Source: Progne subis subis
Lineage: Eukaryota > Chordata > Aves > Passeriformes > Hirundinidae
Direction of reading: 5' to 3'
DNA length: 64,000 bases
Assembly (NCBI GenBank): GCA_022316685.1
Contig: JAKJHU010000005.1
Span: 9,836,707-9,900,706, forward strand
The notes under the pieces are model-generated. The model saw nothing but the letters and a program-made list of their open reading frames with translations, did no database searches and was not told the DNA's origin. The number at the start of each line of letters is the position of its first letter. Positions within the stretch are counted from its first letter, which is position 1. The position numbers and the translations under genes were made by a program. Positions 49,501 to 62,800 of this stretch are shown piece by piece.

Positions 49501-51517
49501 GTTTTCCTCCCAAACTCCAGCCAGTGACTCCGCAGAGAAGCATCAGACATCTGAATCACTTTCTCTCGCCTACTTGTGGCAACAACATAACTTAATAATG
49601 ATGTCCTTGCATCATACCATCCTATCATTTCCCTCTAGATTTTTTTGTTGTTGTTTACAACCAGCATTTAATAAAACTATCACTCCAACATAGAAGAGAA
49701 CTAAGGGAGCTCTCAGATGTAAGATTTACAGCTGTTATTTAAGTACAGATTTTGCAGATTCATCAAAAAATGTCATCCTTGCTGCTTGGAGAACACCTTG
49801 GCCATCACAGCTGCAGCTCACAGCAAACACAACATACAATGATAATATTCAGCAATGATGTTCACAGATTATGAAACGCTATAAATTTTTTCCAAAAATT
49901 TGGTTTGATCTCAGAACACACAGAATCCACCAGTTTTGTAAACTGTGCTGCTCTCAAAGTAGATAATAGAAAGCATTACATAATTTTTCTATAATAGTGC
50001 AGTTGAATTGAAATGTTAAGCAACCATTCCTAAAATAGCTAATGATTTTAAAGCAAATAATCCTTTATTAAGAAAAAAATTACTTGGTCCCCAAACCTGT
50101 ACCCACAAGCTCATTACTATTCTTCACAAAATTGCTACAGATAGAATAGCAGCAAAAGAGACAATTCCTTTATATAAGGCATTGATAGCTATCTGTTGAT
50201 TTCACAGTGAGCAGAGTAAAGCAAAATGGACCAAATGTATCCAATTTTCTCAAAGTCTCAGAGGGTAGGCGTGCAAAACAAAATTAGTGGTGTTATTTTG
50301 CTATTTAGATCCTCTTTCTTAAGGTTTGATTTAGTTAGAAAATCTATGGTAAACTGCATGTGAATGACTTTCCTCATAAACTAAACAAATACTAGTAGTT
50401 TCCTATCAATGATGTTTAAAACACATGGTCCTTTTCTATACAGGCGCTTCCTCCCATGTTCCTTCTTTCATTTTTCTGACTGCTTGGGGACTGCAGTCTC
50501 TTGCTGCCTTTGCCCATACCACTGCCTTTTCTAATGTCCCCATTACACTCAGTGCTCTTTGTGCTTAATAGAAAAACAGGCAAGGTACTCACGGCTGGCT
50601 TTCCAATGCTGGAAGAGGTGGGTATATTCCCTCCTCTGTTCTCTTTGGAAGACCTGCTCTTTCTCCCCTCATCAGAGAGAGAAGGGCCCTGAGCTGGGTG
50701 CTGGGCGATGAACGGCCTGCGAGGGTGAGGGTCCCGGCCACCAGTCCCTCTCAGGGACGCAGGGAGAGCCTGAGGGGGCACACCCAGTGGCTCTGGGGCC
50801 AGCAAGGAGGGTGACAAGGGACACAGATGGATCAGAAGACTTGGGGAGAGTACTAAAAGGTACTGTATTTGCCTCTGACTTTACTTTGGATGTCAAATAC
50901 ATCTCAAAATCCATTTGAACAGCAGTACTAATTCAAGTAACTGATTTTTTATTTTAAGAGATACCCACCTTCCACTGACCATCTCAAGCTCTTCTCAGCA
51001 GCTATGAGTTTCACATATCATTTAATCATTTAATACCATAAAATGGTATTAAATTTGGTATTTCCAGCTACAGCATTCCACTTTCTCATTTGTATATATC
51101 GCTTTCCTTTTGCTCAAGTGCCATCTTCTCGTATGAGAAAAGAGAAAAAGACACTGCCAGTTCACCCTCTCAACACCTCTTCCTATGTGTTCCTTGAATC
51201 CAGGCTGCTGTATCTTGTTTGTCCACTCTCCTACGTAAACAAGGGTAATCTTTCCTCATAGGGGAGTGTGCCCATGACTCCTCCACAGAACACAAAGGAG
51301 TCACAGTGAAGCACTTCTTTATCCACAACAGCTCCAACCTCATACAGTATCAAATGGTGTGAAGGAGTACGAAGCCAAGGTGGTTAGCTTGAACAAGCCT
51401 GTGTGTAAATAACTCTGGCAGAGCGCCCAAAGGAAGGGGAGTCCTGTTTGCCTGGTAACGAACAAATGTCTGTATTTCCTGAAGGAAAAATATTTTTCTC
51501 CTATCTTGAGATTTCCT

Positions 51518-51548
51518 GGGGTGGGGGGGGGGGAGGAAAAAAAAAAAA
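51518..51548. repeat. Purine tract: G run then A run
   Basis: G-rich sequence (51518-51536, interrupted by one T and one A) passes directly into A-rich sequence up to 51548. A polypurine stretch able to form triplex or quadruplex structure. Confidence 0.85.
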
Positions 51549-53009
51549 TCAAGTGATTTTCTCCACATAAAGTATTTCCAGATGCAGAACTAACATGCTG
51601 TGTGCATCAACAGCTTGATAATAACATGTCATCACTTGACCTTGGAAGAGGGTGAAGAAATTAAAAAGGGCAAAATTTCCTGAAATTATGCCCTTTCATG
51701 GGAACATTTTTTAAAGCAAATGAATCCTGGGAAAATGTTTTAAAATAAAATTTGATTTCTTTTACTATTTTTTTTTTTCATAGCTAATTGACTAGCTGAA
51801 TAGGAAAATCTACAGCGCTGTCTAGAAACTCAGGCAAGGGATGATGTGTACTTCTCATGTGAGATAAATAAAGCTTATAAGGTCTATAGCCAGGTTCTCT
51901 TTGATTGTCCCCTTTAACATCAAAATACAATTAAGTTTTTGAAGACTTTTAGGCATTTGGAAAAAAATATTTTGCCTTGCTGACAAGTGGAACATGTTAC
52001 CAAGCACTGGGTATTTCTCTTTAAATATAAAGTATTAGTTCCTGAGATTCCACAGATTTTGTGCACTGGACTCAGTTCTCCCACTCACCCTGCCCCATTT
52101 TTTCTAGGAACAACTGAAGTAAGAGCCTGCCAAAGGCACAGCATGATTTAGCAACTTCTGAGTTATAAATAACCTGAACTATTAAGCGACTTAATTTTCT
52201 AAAAGCTTACCTATTTATATTCTCATTAGCCCTGAACGCCTTTCATTTAGTGTTCTTCTCAAATAGGCAACTCTTTTGCATCATCTTCCAATTCAAAGAA
52301 ACATCCAGTGCTTCATGCAGAGAGAATTTCCTGTATGGGCTAGAGAGAGAAGAGGGGCAGACCACTCTTAAGAGTGAGTAGTAACAACTTGAAAGCAGAG
52401 TAAAGAAGGTATCTCAAAATGGCAGGGGGCACTTTGGATAAGAAAAATGGCATTAACTAAGTTGCAGCTATCTAGAATTTCACCATATTATCCTATCTCC
52501 ATTACTACTCTGGCACATGTCATGGGAACCTTCCTAACCACATTGGTTGGCTTCCTGGTTTTGCATCTCTGGAATCTTCCCACAGGCAAGCGCCCGGAGC
52601 ATCCTGCAAATACTTTCCTTCACAACTAATTGAGAGGGAAGTGTGCCACCTACTGAAGGACCTCAGCCACTCTCTATATGTCTTGGACTTTCTTAAATTT
52701 TTTCCCATTTCTGAACTTTCCAGGCCTTCACACTACTGTTCTGAATTAGAAACTAGTCTTTGGTTTATGAAAGTTTGTAATACTCAGCAACTGGAAGGTC
52801 ATGAATATGGACACGAGCAAATCCAGGCTGGTTCCATCTAATTCATATCTAAGTGGCATAATTTGATAAATCTTCTGTCTGAAAGCAGATGTGTTACTCC
52901 TACTTTGCCACTTTTTGCCAGAACTGAGATAAATACCAAGAATTCCCTCTACCAGTGTAGGAAAACATTACATAATATACTAATCAGTAAAACACGCGGG
53001 TGAGTTGGC

Positions 53010-53290
53010 ATTACTGACATAGATGGTGTTTGCAGTTTAGGTGTTTGTTAGGCATTTTTAACAAATGACTGAACAGCTTCACTGCGAGGCAGTTGTTGCC
53101 TGTGACGGTGGGTGCGCTTTGTTCAGTTAATCATTTGGTTGAACAAGCTCAAAGCAAACGTTACACAGCTGTTGTCATAACTTGCCTGTTTGACACACCT
53201 AGAGAGTGTCCTTTCGTTACCTGAGTCTCACACCACTGAGTTATTCGCGCACAGTAATGCATTATTTTGGATAGCAAAAAAGTTGAAACA
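53010..53290. promoter_or_regulatory. Candidate conserved non-coding element
   Basis: This stretch keeps CpGs in AT-rich surroundings (GACGGTGGGTGCGC near 53104, AACGTTAC near 53158, TTCGTTACC near 53214, TTATTCGCGCAC near 53241). It also has a TTAATCATTTGG homeodomain/bHLH-like motif near 53127 and CAGCTG near 53167. Retained CpGs outside an island often mark constrained sequence. It lies about 7 kb upstream of the predicted promoter. Confidence 0.28.
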
Positions 53291-55038
53291 GATGTCAGTG
53301 TTGTTTCAAGTGTTGTAATGGTGGATCATAAATAAATAAAGACCAATTTATTTTATTAATATCTATGAAACTGCTTAACTGAAAAACTCTCAGCGTTGAG
53401 GTTCATCAGAGCCTTTCACTTTTGAGCCAGCAATATGAATTCTCTTATATGCATTACAGTAGATGATCAAAACTTCTAAAATTGTGATTCACTGAAATTA
53501 AGAGATAATATTTGCCTTAAAAGTTTCTCACACTTCTGTATTGGACTGATTTGTTCCTAAGAAATACTGTTCCCAATAATTCTGAGTAAGAATGTCAGGT
53601 ATAGAATATGAGAAATAAAATAATGTGGTTCAGAATAAATATCTTAATGGATTAACAGTTTGACAATGTGTAAAATAAAAGTTTGAAGTGTTTCTACCAG
53701 TTTTGTCAGTCTTAACCAACTTGTCATATAGTACATTAAAATTTCCGCAATACCTGAAACTGTACCATTTAAGGTTTCACATGTGTAGGACATAGAAGTG
53801 AAATAAAATTAGTGGTCAGCAAGCACAAAAGAGGGAGAAATCTAACTCTAGACTCACCATCATGTCTATATCTACCATCAGTTAAAAAAGGTTCTGCAAA
53901 TCATTGCAGATAGTCCAGCAAAACTATCAGTCCAGTGATGAATGAAAACACCATTATCAGGAGTAATTCAGAAACAAAAGGGATAAAAAACTGTTAACTT
54001 GTATAGATCTAGGTGGCACACACCAAATACTCTTCTGCCCAGGTGCTCAGGCAGTCTGAAAAATTGCACGGTGCCACCTCCCCACTCCCCCCTCCCCCAA
54101 TCAATCAAATGATGAGGTTTAGCAGATTTAAAACAGGCAACCCACACCTCCCCCCCCACCCCACTTAACACAGCCCATGGCGAAAGTGTAGATCTGAAGC
54201 AGAAGAATGCTGGGGGTTTCCAGACTATGAACTTCTTGAAAACAAGATTTGCCTCATTAGCTGTGAGATAGGTCATTACTGGCTATTTAAAAAAGCTCAC
54301 ATATGTGCAGATGCTTAGGGGTCACTGACTGGCAGAAGTGGGTGTATCGCAGAAAAAGTGTAGGAGACAAAATGAGAAAATTCTAAGTGATTTAACTGGT
54401 CACACTTTGAGGACAGCATTTACATGAAGTTCTCATCTGGCTGAAATAATGGCAGCCCTTATCTTCCTACTAATTTATGGTGGGTTTCACAGGGGCTTTT
54501 TTCAGCCACAACTGGCCTTTCTTTCTGCAAATGTCTGACAACTTTTGGACTTTTAAAATTATTTTCAGTTTCAAAGATTTTATGGAGAAGCATTCAATGA
54601 AAATTTCACTTCATCCTTGAATTATTTTTCTTCTTCATAATGGAAGAGACATTGCAGAGCATGTTATATTTTCTGCTTTAAAAGCCAAAATGCATTAAAA
54701 GATCTCAAACAAATTACTGATTTGTCATAATGTAACCAATTCTAATAGCTAAAATATCAATATAAACTCTATTTCCTGAACACCACAGGCTTGTAAATGT
54801 GAAATACACAGGCAGCAAGTTTCATATTACCTGAGTTTTTGAACTTATAATATTTTTGAGCCATTGGCAGTCCAATTAAGTGTTCAGCATATGTCTTGCA
54901 TTTCAAAATCTATATACCATTCATCTGGAATAAAGAGATATGAAGGGGATGTGAGTCATTAATCATATTCAGGAAACAGGTTTCTGAAAAATTAATACAT
55001 GACCAGTTGCCAGTAAGTAGCCATCTGCTACATACATG

Positions 55039-55078
<40 letters not shown>
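55039..55078. repeat. Poly(A) run of 40
   Basis: Forty uninterrupted A, the longest homopolymer in the window. No recognisable retrotransposed body precedes it and no target-site duplication is obvious. Confidence 0.95.
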
Positions 55079-55081
<3 letters not shown>

Positions 55082-56238
55082 TGTTCTAAGGCTACATATT
55101 TTAATGACAGCTTTAAAATCTTAAAATTGTAAACTGTAATGGAAACAATGTTTCTCTAATGGAATGTCTAATATCACTTAAGACCCACTAAGGGCTGCAC
55201 AATGATTCTGATCAATGGGAGCTGGGTAAAGTTGCATAGTCAGTGTAGTACAGACAAGTCTGCAGTCAAGCTGGTGTGTAAGGGCATAATTCCTGTTAAG
55301 TGCAGGAATAAACCTAGTGATGTTCTCCTGGGCTTAAAGTTAAAGAAATGCTTAAGTGTCCTAGACTTCACAGTCCTGTGCCCTCCATCCTTACTCACAG
55401 ACAGCAACATTTCTTGCACACCTCTAGAAGATGTACAGTTTGGCCCCATCTCTACTTGACTATTAGTATGCAAGTACATGGTTTTCTTACTTTTTGAGAA
55501 TTTTCGGATTTTTCAAGTGGGTGGACACTATTAAATTCAAACAGGTTACATCCATTGGATGCTGTTTGTAAAAAATTTCAGTTGAAATCTCAGTATGAGT
55601 GCACCTCTTGAGGAAAAAAAAAAAAAAAAGTCATTGAATATTGTCAGACTGCATAAGAAGCATATTTACCCAAAAACTAAGAATGGAAATTGCCAGCGCA
55701 ATTACAATGTTTTGGCAAGGAACTAGCATGAAGCCTGGAAAAAGTCTGTTGGTGGATACCGAACATGTAAAAAGAGATTCACTCCTGGGTTTATAGAATA
55801 GCCAGCAGTAGTTCCTGGCTCAAGGTATCTGGACTGTAGAAATTAATAAAAGAGCAAATTCAAAGTTCTGTTGCATCTTCACTTAAATTGTAATTATATT
55901 TCAACAATCCAGAAACTTTTGAAACTGCAGAAAAGTTGGCAGTAGCTAATCCTGTGTGCTGTGAGCAATACACGCTCACAGCCATATAATAAATTAAAAA
56001 CAATCTTCTCTGCTGCAGGTAGGTGTAAAGGTCTGTTAAATAATTTAGGTAAAATTCTTTTCTTTCAAAAGATCAAAATTGCATCTTCAGTTTCTGAGCA
56101 CAAACCAAAATATGGCTAAAGACAGTTGATGACTGTAGGCAACAGATGTTCTGAAGTGTAATTTTAACTCTGATTTTAGTCAAAAGATACTATGTAAAAA
56201 TATTCTAGCAGCCAGATAGAACGAAAACTCAATCTCAT

Positions 56239-56256
56239 GGGGGGGGGGTGGGGGGG
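56239..56256. repeat. G-run G10-T-G7
   Basis: Seventeen G with a single T, a strong quadruplex candidate and a likely site of sequencing error or length variation. Confidence 0.9.
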
Positions 56257-59200
56257 CAGAATCACTGAAACCAGATTGGCCAGTCCTCTTCGGTGCTGGT
56301 CATCCATTATCATCCCAACAGGACTTCAGAGACTGACAGATATGACCTATTCTGATGAATATAACAAGATATTGCCTACATACTCTGTACTGTTCAAGAT
56401 CCCACAGTTGAAGAAGGTTTGTGGAATGCCCAAACTTGTAAATACTGAGAAAACAAAAAGTTTCAAGTTTGGCTTCAATGAAACGCTGTTAGTGAAATTA
56501 TGAATAAAATCTTCTGGTTAAAGAAATATTTGGGTAGCTGGTAGCTGGTGAACTTAAACTTGTCTAAAGTTTGGGATCTTTATTTACAGTCTCGGACCTA
56601 CTGGCTGACTTACAGGGCAGGACTCACAAGCTTTCTTATATCCCTTATCTGCCTCTCCAAGGCTACAGGAGACAGGACAGCAATGAAAAATGGTACGGAA
56701 CTAGATTTTTCTTCCATACTCTAGGTTCTGATAACCGAACAGGTTAGTATGGAAATCTGAATCCAAACTTATTTAAAAATATTTAGTCTTTTTTTATGGG
56801 ACTCATACAACACAGAAGACAACAAAACTATCACTGTAGTACTCAATGAAACACACCCCATTTCTGGTCCCTGGGGATCTGTATCTCTAATTGCCCTGTA
56901 TCTTTAATGCCTTCCCAAAATAGTGTGGCACCACACACACACTCTACCTAAGAGAATGAAAAGATTCCAACCAGCAAGTTGAGGGCTGGCTGGCAATGTG
57001 CAGAGGGAAATGAAGTACATACTGGCAGGAAGTGAAAAAATAAAGTTATGCTGGATGGGAAAAGAAATACTGAAAAGGAAATTATCTCAATTCAGGAAGC
57101 TCTTAATAATGTGTTTAAAAATAAAGCATATGCTCTAGTACTTTCTTGAGCCTGTGTGCCTCAAGTTAGGCACATATTTGAGCAACTTGCAGAGCTGGGG
57201 CTCTGCAGTGAAGTTTCACAAGCTGCTTAAAGTGACATATCGTTCACTGAGAGATGTGAAACTCCCCTTCCCGATGTCCTGAGCCCTGTTGTTCCACCAC
57301 CTCTCCTCTCCTGGCACGAGGACTTGTGGGAGCTGCACTGTCAGCAACATCAGCAATGCACTTGCAATGGGGGCTGGAGGACAAGAGCAGGTGGTGAGAG
57401 GGCAAAACTGGCTTCTTCTGCTCATGCAAGTGAGCTGGACATAAGCTGAAGACACTTGTCAAACCACACTCTATGTCCTCAGCCACTCCACTCCTCTTTT
57501 AGCAAAGCTAAACAGAGAATTTTAACTCATCTTGGATGGCCTGCCTAGGCCATCATAACCTTCTTCAGAAACAGTTAAAATGGCACCATATCTCCATGCA
57601 GACATATTGTAAGATACATATCCTTCTACATTACCTGAAAGAAATTAAAAAGCATTAATTTGTATTTGCAGAACAAACATTTCTAAAAAATGTGGTTTGT
57701 TTTTTTGTTTTTGGTTTTTTTTTTTTTTTTTTCTTTACTGGAGAAGTGCCTGACAGATGGTTTGTGTGAGGAGTGGTGAGGAAGTTAAACCAATTTCCCA
57801 GTGTTCTGTCAGCTATTTACAGTTTCTGTTGCACACATTAATCTTTCATAATATTTCATAAACTTCAACTTTACCTTTCAATGTATAAGGAAAAAATATT
57901 CAGATGTCCCATACTGATACCACTGTATGATACTGTTTAAGTTATTGGTCTCCATCATTCAGTGTACAGTGCAGATATAGACTAGTTCATTAATCAGGAT
58001 GAGAAAATAAAATAGCACTAACGATTTAGAACCTATTAATCTGGATAGCACCATTAGCATAAGCAATAATTTATTATTATCAAATTAAATCCATTATAAG
58101 TATCTTGAGTGTCCAATCAGGTTAGTAATAAACTGACTAAAGCTATCTACCCAAATGACTGTACTCCTTGATGGAACGCTTTTGGGATTGCTACTCATTA
58201 ATCTGACTTTTAGTGGGTTGTACTGTTATTTATAACTCTGATAAACTGACTTTCATAACGTTTAGAACAGCTAAATATTTTAGAATAGTTAGAATGGTTT
58301 CATAGGCTCTGTGATGAGTATTTTTTTTTTCCTCTCTCTTTAGGGGCTAAAAGGCATTTTCTACCATATCACAGTTCCATCAACCAGCCAATTCCTGATC
58401 AACATGAAACCTAACCACGTATTTTTTCCTCCAGATTTTACAGGACTTACATTAGAGAAAACAGCAATGAAGACAAAACTCACAATATTTGAAAAAAACC
58501 CAGGATGCTAAATGGATATTCCAGATGACAAGACTAATGTGTTCTCATTGTTCCCAGGGAATTGGAGCCCTGCTAGCACTGGCAGAGCACAGCACACTGG
58601 GTGTGCTAGTTTGGACAGACTAGGATTGAGATTGCTCCTCAAAAAACTTTAGCTATTTAGAAGTGACAGAATAAAGTTACAGATTTACTACAGAGAATTT
58701 TAAGAAGAGGTAGGGGATTTTAACTATGGAACAGAAATGTGGGTATGGTTTTTTGTCTGTTAATTTTAAATTATTTGTATGACTATTTGAAAAAAAAATG
58801 CTATTTCTTGTAAATGCTACATATGCTAAACATTGTGCATATGTATATGTATACATTTGTATATGTAATGCATGGTACAATGTAGGGGTCAGTTAAAAGG
58901 GAACTCTAGGCTCCCCCAAAGGTTTTTCCAGTGGAGGCTTTTTCTTTATTGCAGTTACTCTTGCTGTAGCATGTGACTGCTTCTAAAGCATTTATTCTCC
59001 CCAGTCTCCTGTATAGGCTAGAAAATAGACCTCTTTTACAGATGGGAAGCTGAAGGTAAAAGACTATTACTTCACTTTTCACTGGCAGGCAAGAAAATCA
59101 GCAAGAGCAGTTCTCCCTGGTGCTTTCTGTGACCTTTTTTATAGAGCGGGTACAGTGTCTTCCCTTTTGGTGCATTTCCACCACACATTTTGATGGGGTC

Positions 59201-62200
59201 AGTATATAGGACAGCAAGTAGAATCAAGAGCTGGATTTTATTTATCAAAAGTCAGATGCTAAGCAATTGCTGTCATTGTCAGCGATTGCATCCCATATAT
59301 ATTTTGAGATATAAAAAATTGTTTCCCAGCGCTCTTCCTCATGCAGTAGAGCTATGCTTTCACAGGCACAGGGATAAGCTGTTTGAATCCCACTGATGGG
59401 AGATTTTTATCACTGCTTTGAACCTTTTAAATGCCATTGGAAATGAATGTGGTAGGATCAGCATCAGGTGTAACTGGTCCCCAGTCTCAGTCCAGTACCT
59501 TGCTCCATTGATGGGATTATGGGCAATAAACCAGAACAAATATCCAAGTTCACAGGATATCAGGAGTCCACTGGGGTAAACTAAGTTGCAGCACTGATGG
59601 GCTGGCATAGGAAGAAGGGGACTGTGTTGCTTTTGTTTTCCTGTTGCTTCCATTTTTCTGTTATCTGCCACATCTTGGTACTCAGCACAAGTTTCTTCTT
59701 GAGGCTGTTGCGATTTTCCCCTGAAGTAAGAAAATATATGACTGGGTCTTTTCTGACAAACTGACAGGGCAATAACTTATACACACGAATCAGATTAGTT
59801 GACAGTAAAGATACATGGGATGTGCTACTTGAAGGACATGAGTAGTTGTTATTTTTCAGCCTGAAACAAATTCGCTCTCCTGAATGCAAAAACCTGCCAG
59901 GAAAAGTAGAGTGAACGTAACTCAGTGTTATAAAGCTGACAATAAGATATGCCTAGTATTTTAAGCTGGCCTCTTATTCCTTTTTCCAAGGTTCAACCAT
60001 AAAAATAATTATTCTCAAAGTCAGATTGTTTTGTGTGATTTTCCAACATAGCATGACTCAGTTGCTTAAAAGTCTTTGAAATTCAAGAAGGAAATATAAC
60101 CTAATGGAATCAGAAGCAAAATCTACTGAATTTTAAATCACAAGGGCATCTCTCAGGCTCACCATTTTTCCTTTATGCCTGGGTAAATAAATTTAATTTG
60201 AGGATAAGAGATGTAGCTTTCTCCCACAAAATTAATAGATTAAACAGAAGTGAATCCTTTTCTGACAGTCCTTCGAGGAAACATTTTTTGTTGGTTAAAC
60301 TGAATGGGCTTGCATTCTGATCTTTTCTGGCTATGTGTTTACTACAGTCAAAACAGTTTATGCATCTATAAAGACAGAGACATGCCTACTTCATTTACTG
60401 CTCCTCTTTTAATCTTCTTTTAAAGCAAAAGCATATCCAGTGAGCAACTGAACTACATTATTTAAATATGCTTTATGATCTATGCATTAAAGCTAAATAT
60501 GTTCCCTAGTTTCCTTCAGTGAGGTTTCTGTGAGGCTAAGCAGGAGCCCTGTAAGCTGTGGCTCACTGTGTGGTCCTGCACCTCCTCCTCCTGAATAAAA
60601 GGGAGAAAGCTGAGGGGACAGTGGGACCACTGGCTTTCTCCTGATTTACTGTGGGCAGGATCTTGACTCTGGTGACTTACTCTGAGGCTCACCCCAAGCC
60701 CAGACTCCCAGGGAAGAGGACCTGCTCTGGGGAAGCCAGGCTTTCAGCCAGGCATGCAGGACCACAGTTGAGGGAGTAGCAATCTAGGCTGGGGCAGACA
60801 CAGCCAGCTGGACATGGGCCTGACTAGATGGTGAGGAAACATCTCTTGCAGGAGAACTTTATTGCAAATGGACCAGGGACCTTCTGGATCATCTGAACAG
60901 ACAGAAATTTTGCTCTTGGTACTGTCAGCAGCCTTGATGTGGCATATTTTCCAGTTTATTCAGTCTACATTTCCATGAGAAGGGAAACCTTCTGTGGACA
61001 AGGAGGCATTTGTGACCAAGGGAGGAGATAGTGTCAACTGTCAAATCCCCTGGCCATGTCTGGGGACTCCTCTTAACCAAGGAAGAAAATTATTAATAAT
61101 GGGAACCCAAATCTTTGCTCCCCAGCTTAATGCAAGTGATGAGCATGACTAACATGACATGAGGCAGAGAGTAGAATCAAACTTGCTCCCTCCTTGTCTT
61201 GGCATGAACACCTTAAAGGCTAAGCTATGGAATAGTCAAATTTTCTACAGATGACACTTTTTCCTTTGCATGCAGCAGTCAAGGTCACAATAAACCCTCA
61301 GTCCTGCTTCAGAGATGAAACCTGAACATCAATCTCCAAAAAAAAGTATTTTATTATTTATGCAAAACATATAGTTACCAAAAATAATTAGAATCTTTCC
61401 CCACCCAGGCATATCCTCTAAGATGTAAGAGAGAAGAAGTGGAAATTGCAGATTATAGTCTATTCTGCTCCTGGGCAGAACTAAAACAAACTTTCTCATA
61501 TACTTCATGATTTCTTTAACTCCTGAATTATATGGGGAAACATGTTACCCTTTCAGTTTCTTGTGACCATTCTTTCCTCTGCTCTCTCTCACTCATCTTT
61601 CCCACAGTATAATGTTCCATTGAAAAGTTTTTCACATTTAATTTACTTGCATATTCCCTTACAGACCAACAGTTCAATGGCAATTTTCTATCCACTTGCA
61701 GCCACAGACCTCTCACTTTAAACACCAGGAACTGAGGGAACCATGCAAAATGGGATACCAGGACTTGAATATTGTATTACCCATATAAAGATTAAATGCA
61801 ATGGACTATCAAAAGTAAAAAGGGTCATAGGAGCATCCAAGTAAAAACAAAGGCATTATGTAAGGACAATAAATCACTAATTGATAGAACCTTCAATGGA
61901 ACAATTTTATTTCATTGAACTAGACACATATTTGTAACAAATCTATATATAAGCACTGTTGATCAGTACATAACCTTCCTTATGTACCAATGAATTACAA
62001 TCACAAATTTCTACCTGTAGGTGGAAGTTTCACTGGCAGTCTGGCATAGGGCTGTTTCTATAGATTTGTGAGACAACTTGGCCAGCAGTTCTGCAATTTC
62101 ACATTTGCGTTCCTTCAAAATCTTGGATGAATGCCAAACTGCCCTGGCGACTTACGAAGATCTGTCTATTTGATTTAATTCCATTTGGATCCCTATTCCT

Positions 62201-62379
62201 ATAGCTGTTGGAAACGGGAGCAGGGACTCAAAGTAAACTGTCTTTGTCTCAGACACACAGCCAAAGCAGTAGTGATATGTTAATAGGAAAATCTGTGGAA
62301 AGAAAACAGGTCTACTGATTCTATCCAGTCACCCTCATGCAATCTGCATTGTGCTAAAAACATGGGGCAAGGTAATGAC

Positions 62380-62800
62380 AGCGATCATAAAGACAGCAAT
62401 GAGGCACCTTTTGATTTGCGCATCTGTCAGAGCAATGCCAGCCTGCTTATGAGATGATAAAATGAGCTAAATTAAGAATGATCAGGGAACCCCATTCACA
62501 TTATTGAAGCATCATACAGTAAGTGCAAGAGACAGGTGGCATAAGTGCTAAAACAAGGATGGAGAGTGTGTGCTGCAGGGAATCAATCTACTGCATTAAT
62601 GGCTAATGGCACACTCAGTATTTATCCATTATTTATCACATAAATGAGTATGTACTGTCTAGACTGCAGAGGTGCTTTCATAACTAGAGTGACACTGATT
62701 ACTGAAAATTAAAAAATGAGAGCTGATCTTAATAAATTAATTGAAAATTAGCAAATGGTAACAAACTCCACATGGTATATCTGCTCAAACTAATAACAGT
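62380..62800. promoter_or_regulatory. Candidate conserved non-coding element
   Basis: AT-rich but complex sequence with GATTTGCGCATCTGTCAG near 62413, GCATTAATGGCTAATGGC near 62594, and AATAAATTAATTGAAAATTAGC near 62731. These are homeodomain, POU-like and TGTCA (MEIS/PBX-like) motifs of the kind clustered in vertebrate developmental enhancers. There is no open frame. Boundaries are approximate. Confidence 0.28.

Noticed and set aside
55202..55479. Open frames on both strands across the same 250 bases
   Set aside because: No recognisable peptide, no splice sites in register, and both strands are open, which argues for chance.
59365..59400. tRNA-like or SINE-like GTTTGAATCCC
   Set aside because: Isolated short match without an A box, tail or flanking duplication.
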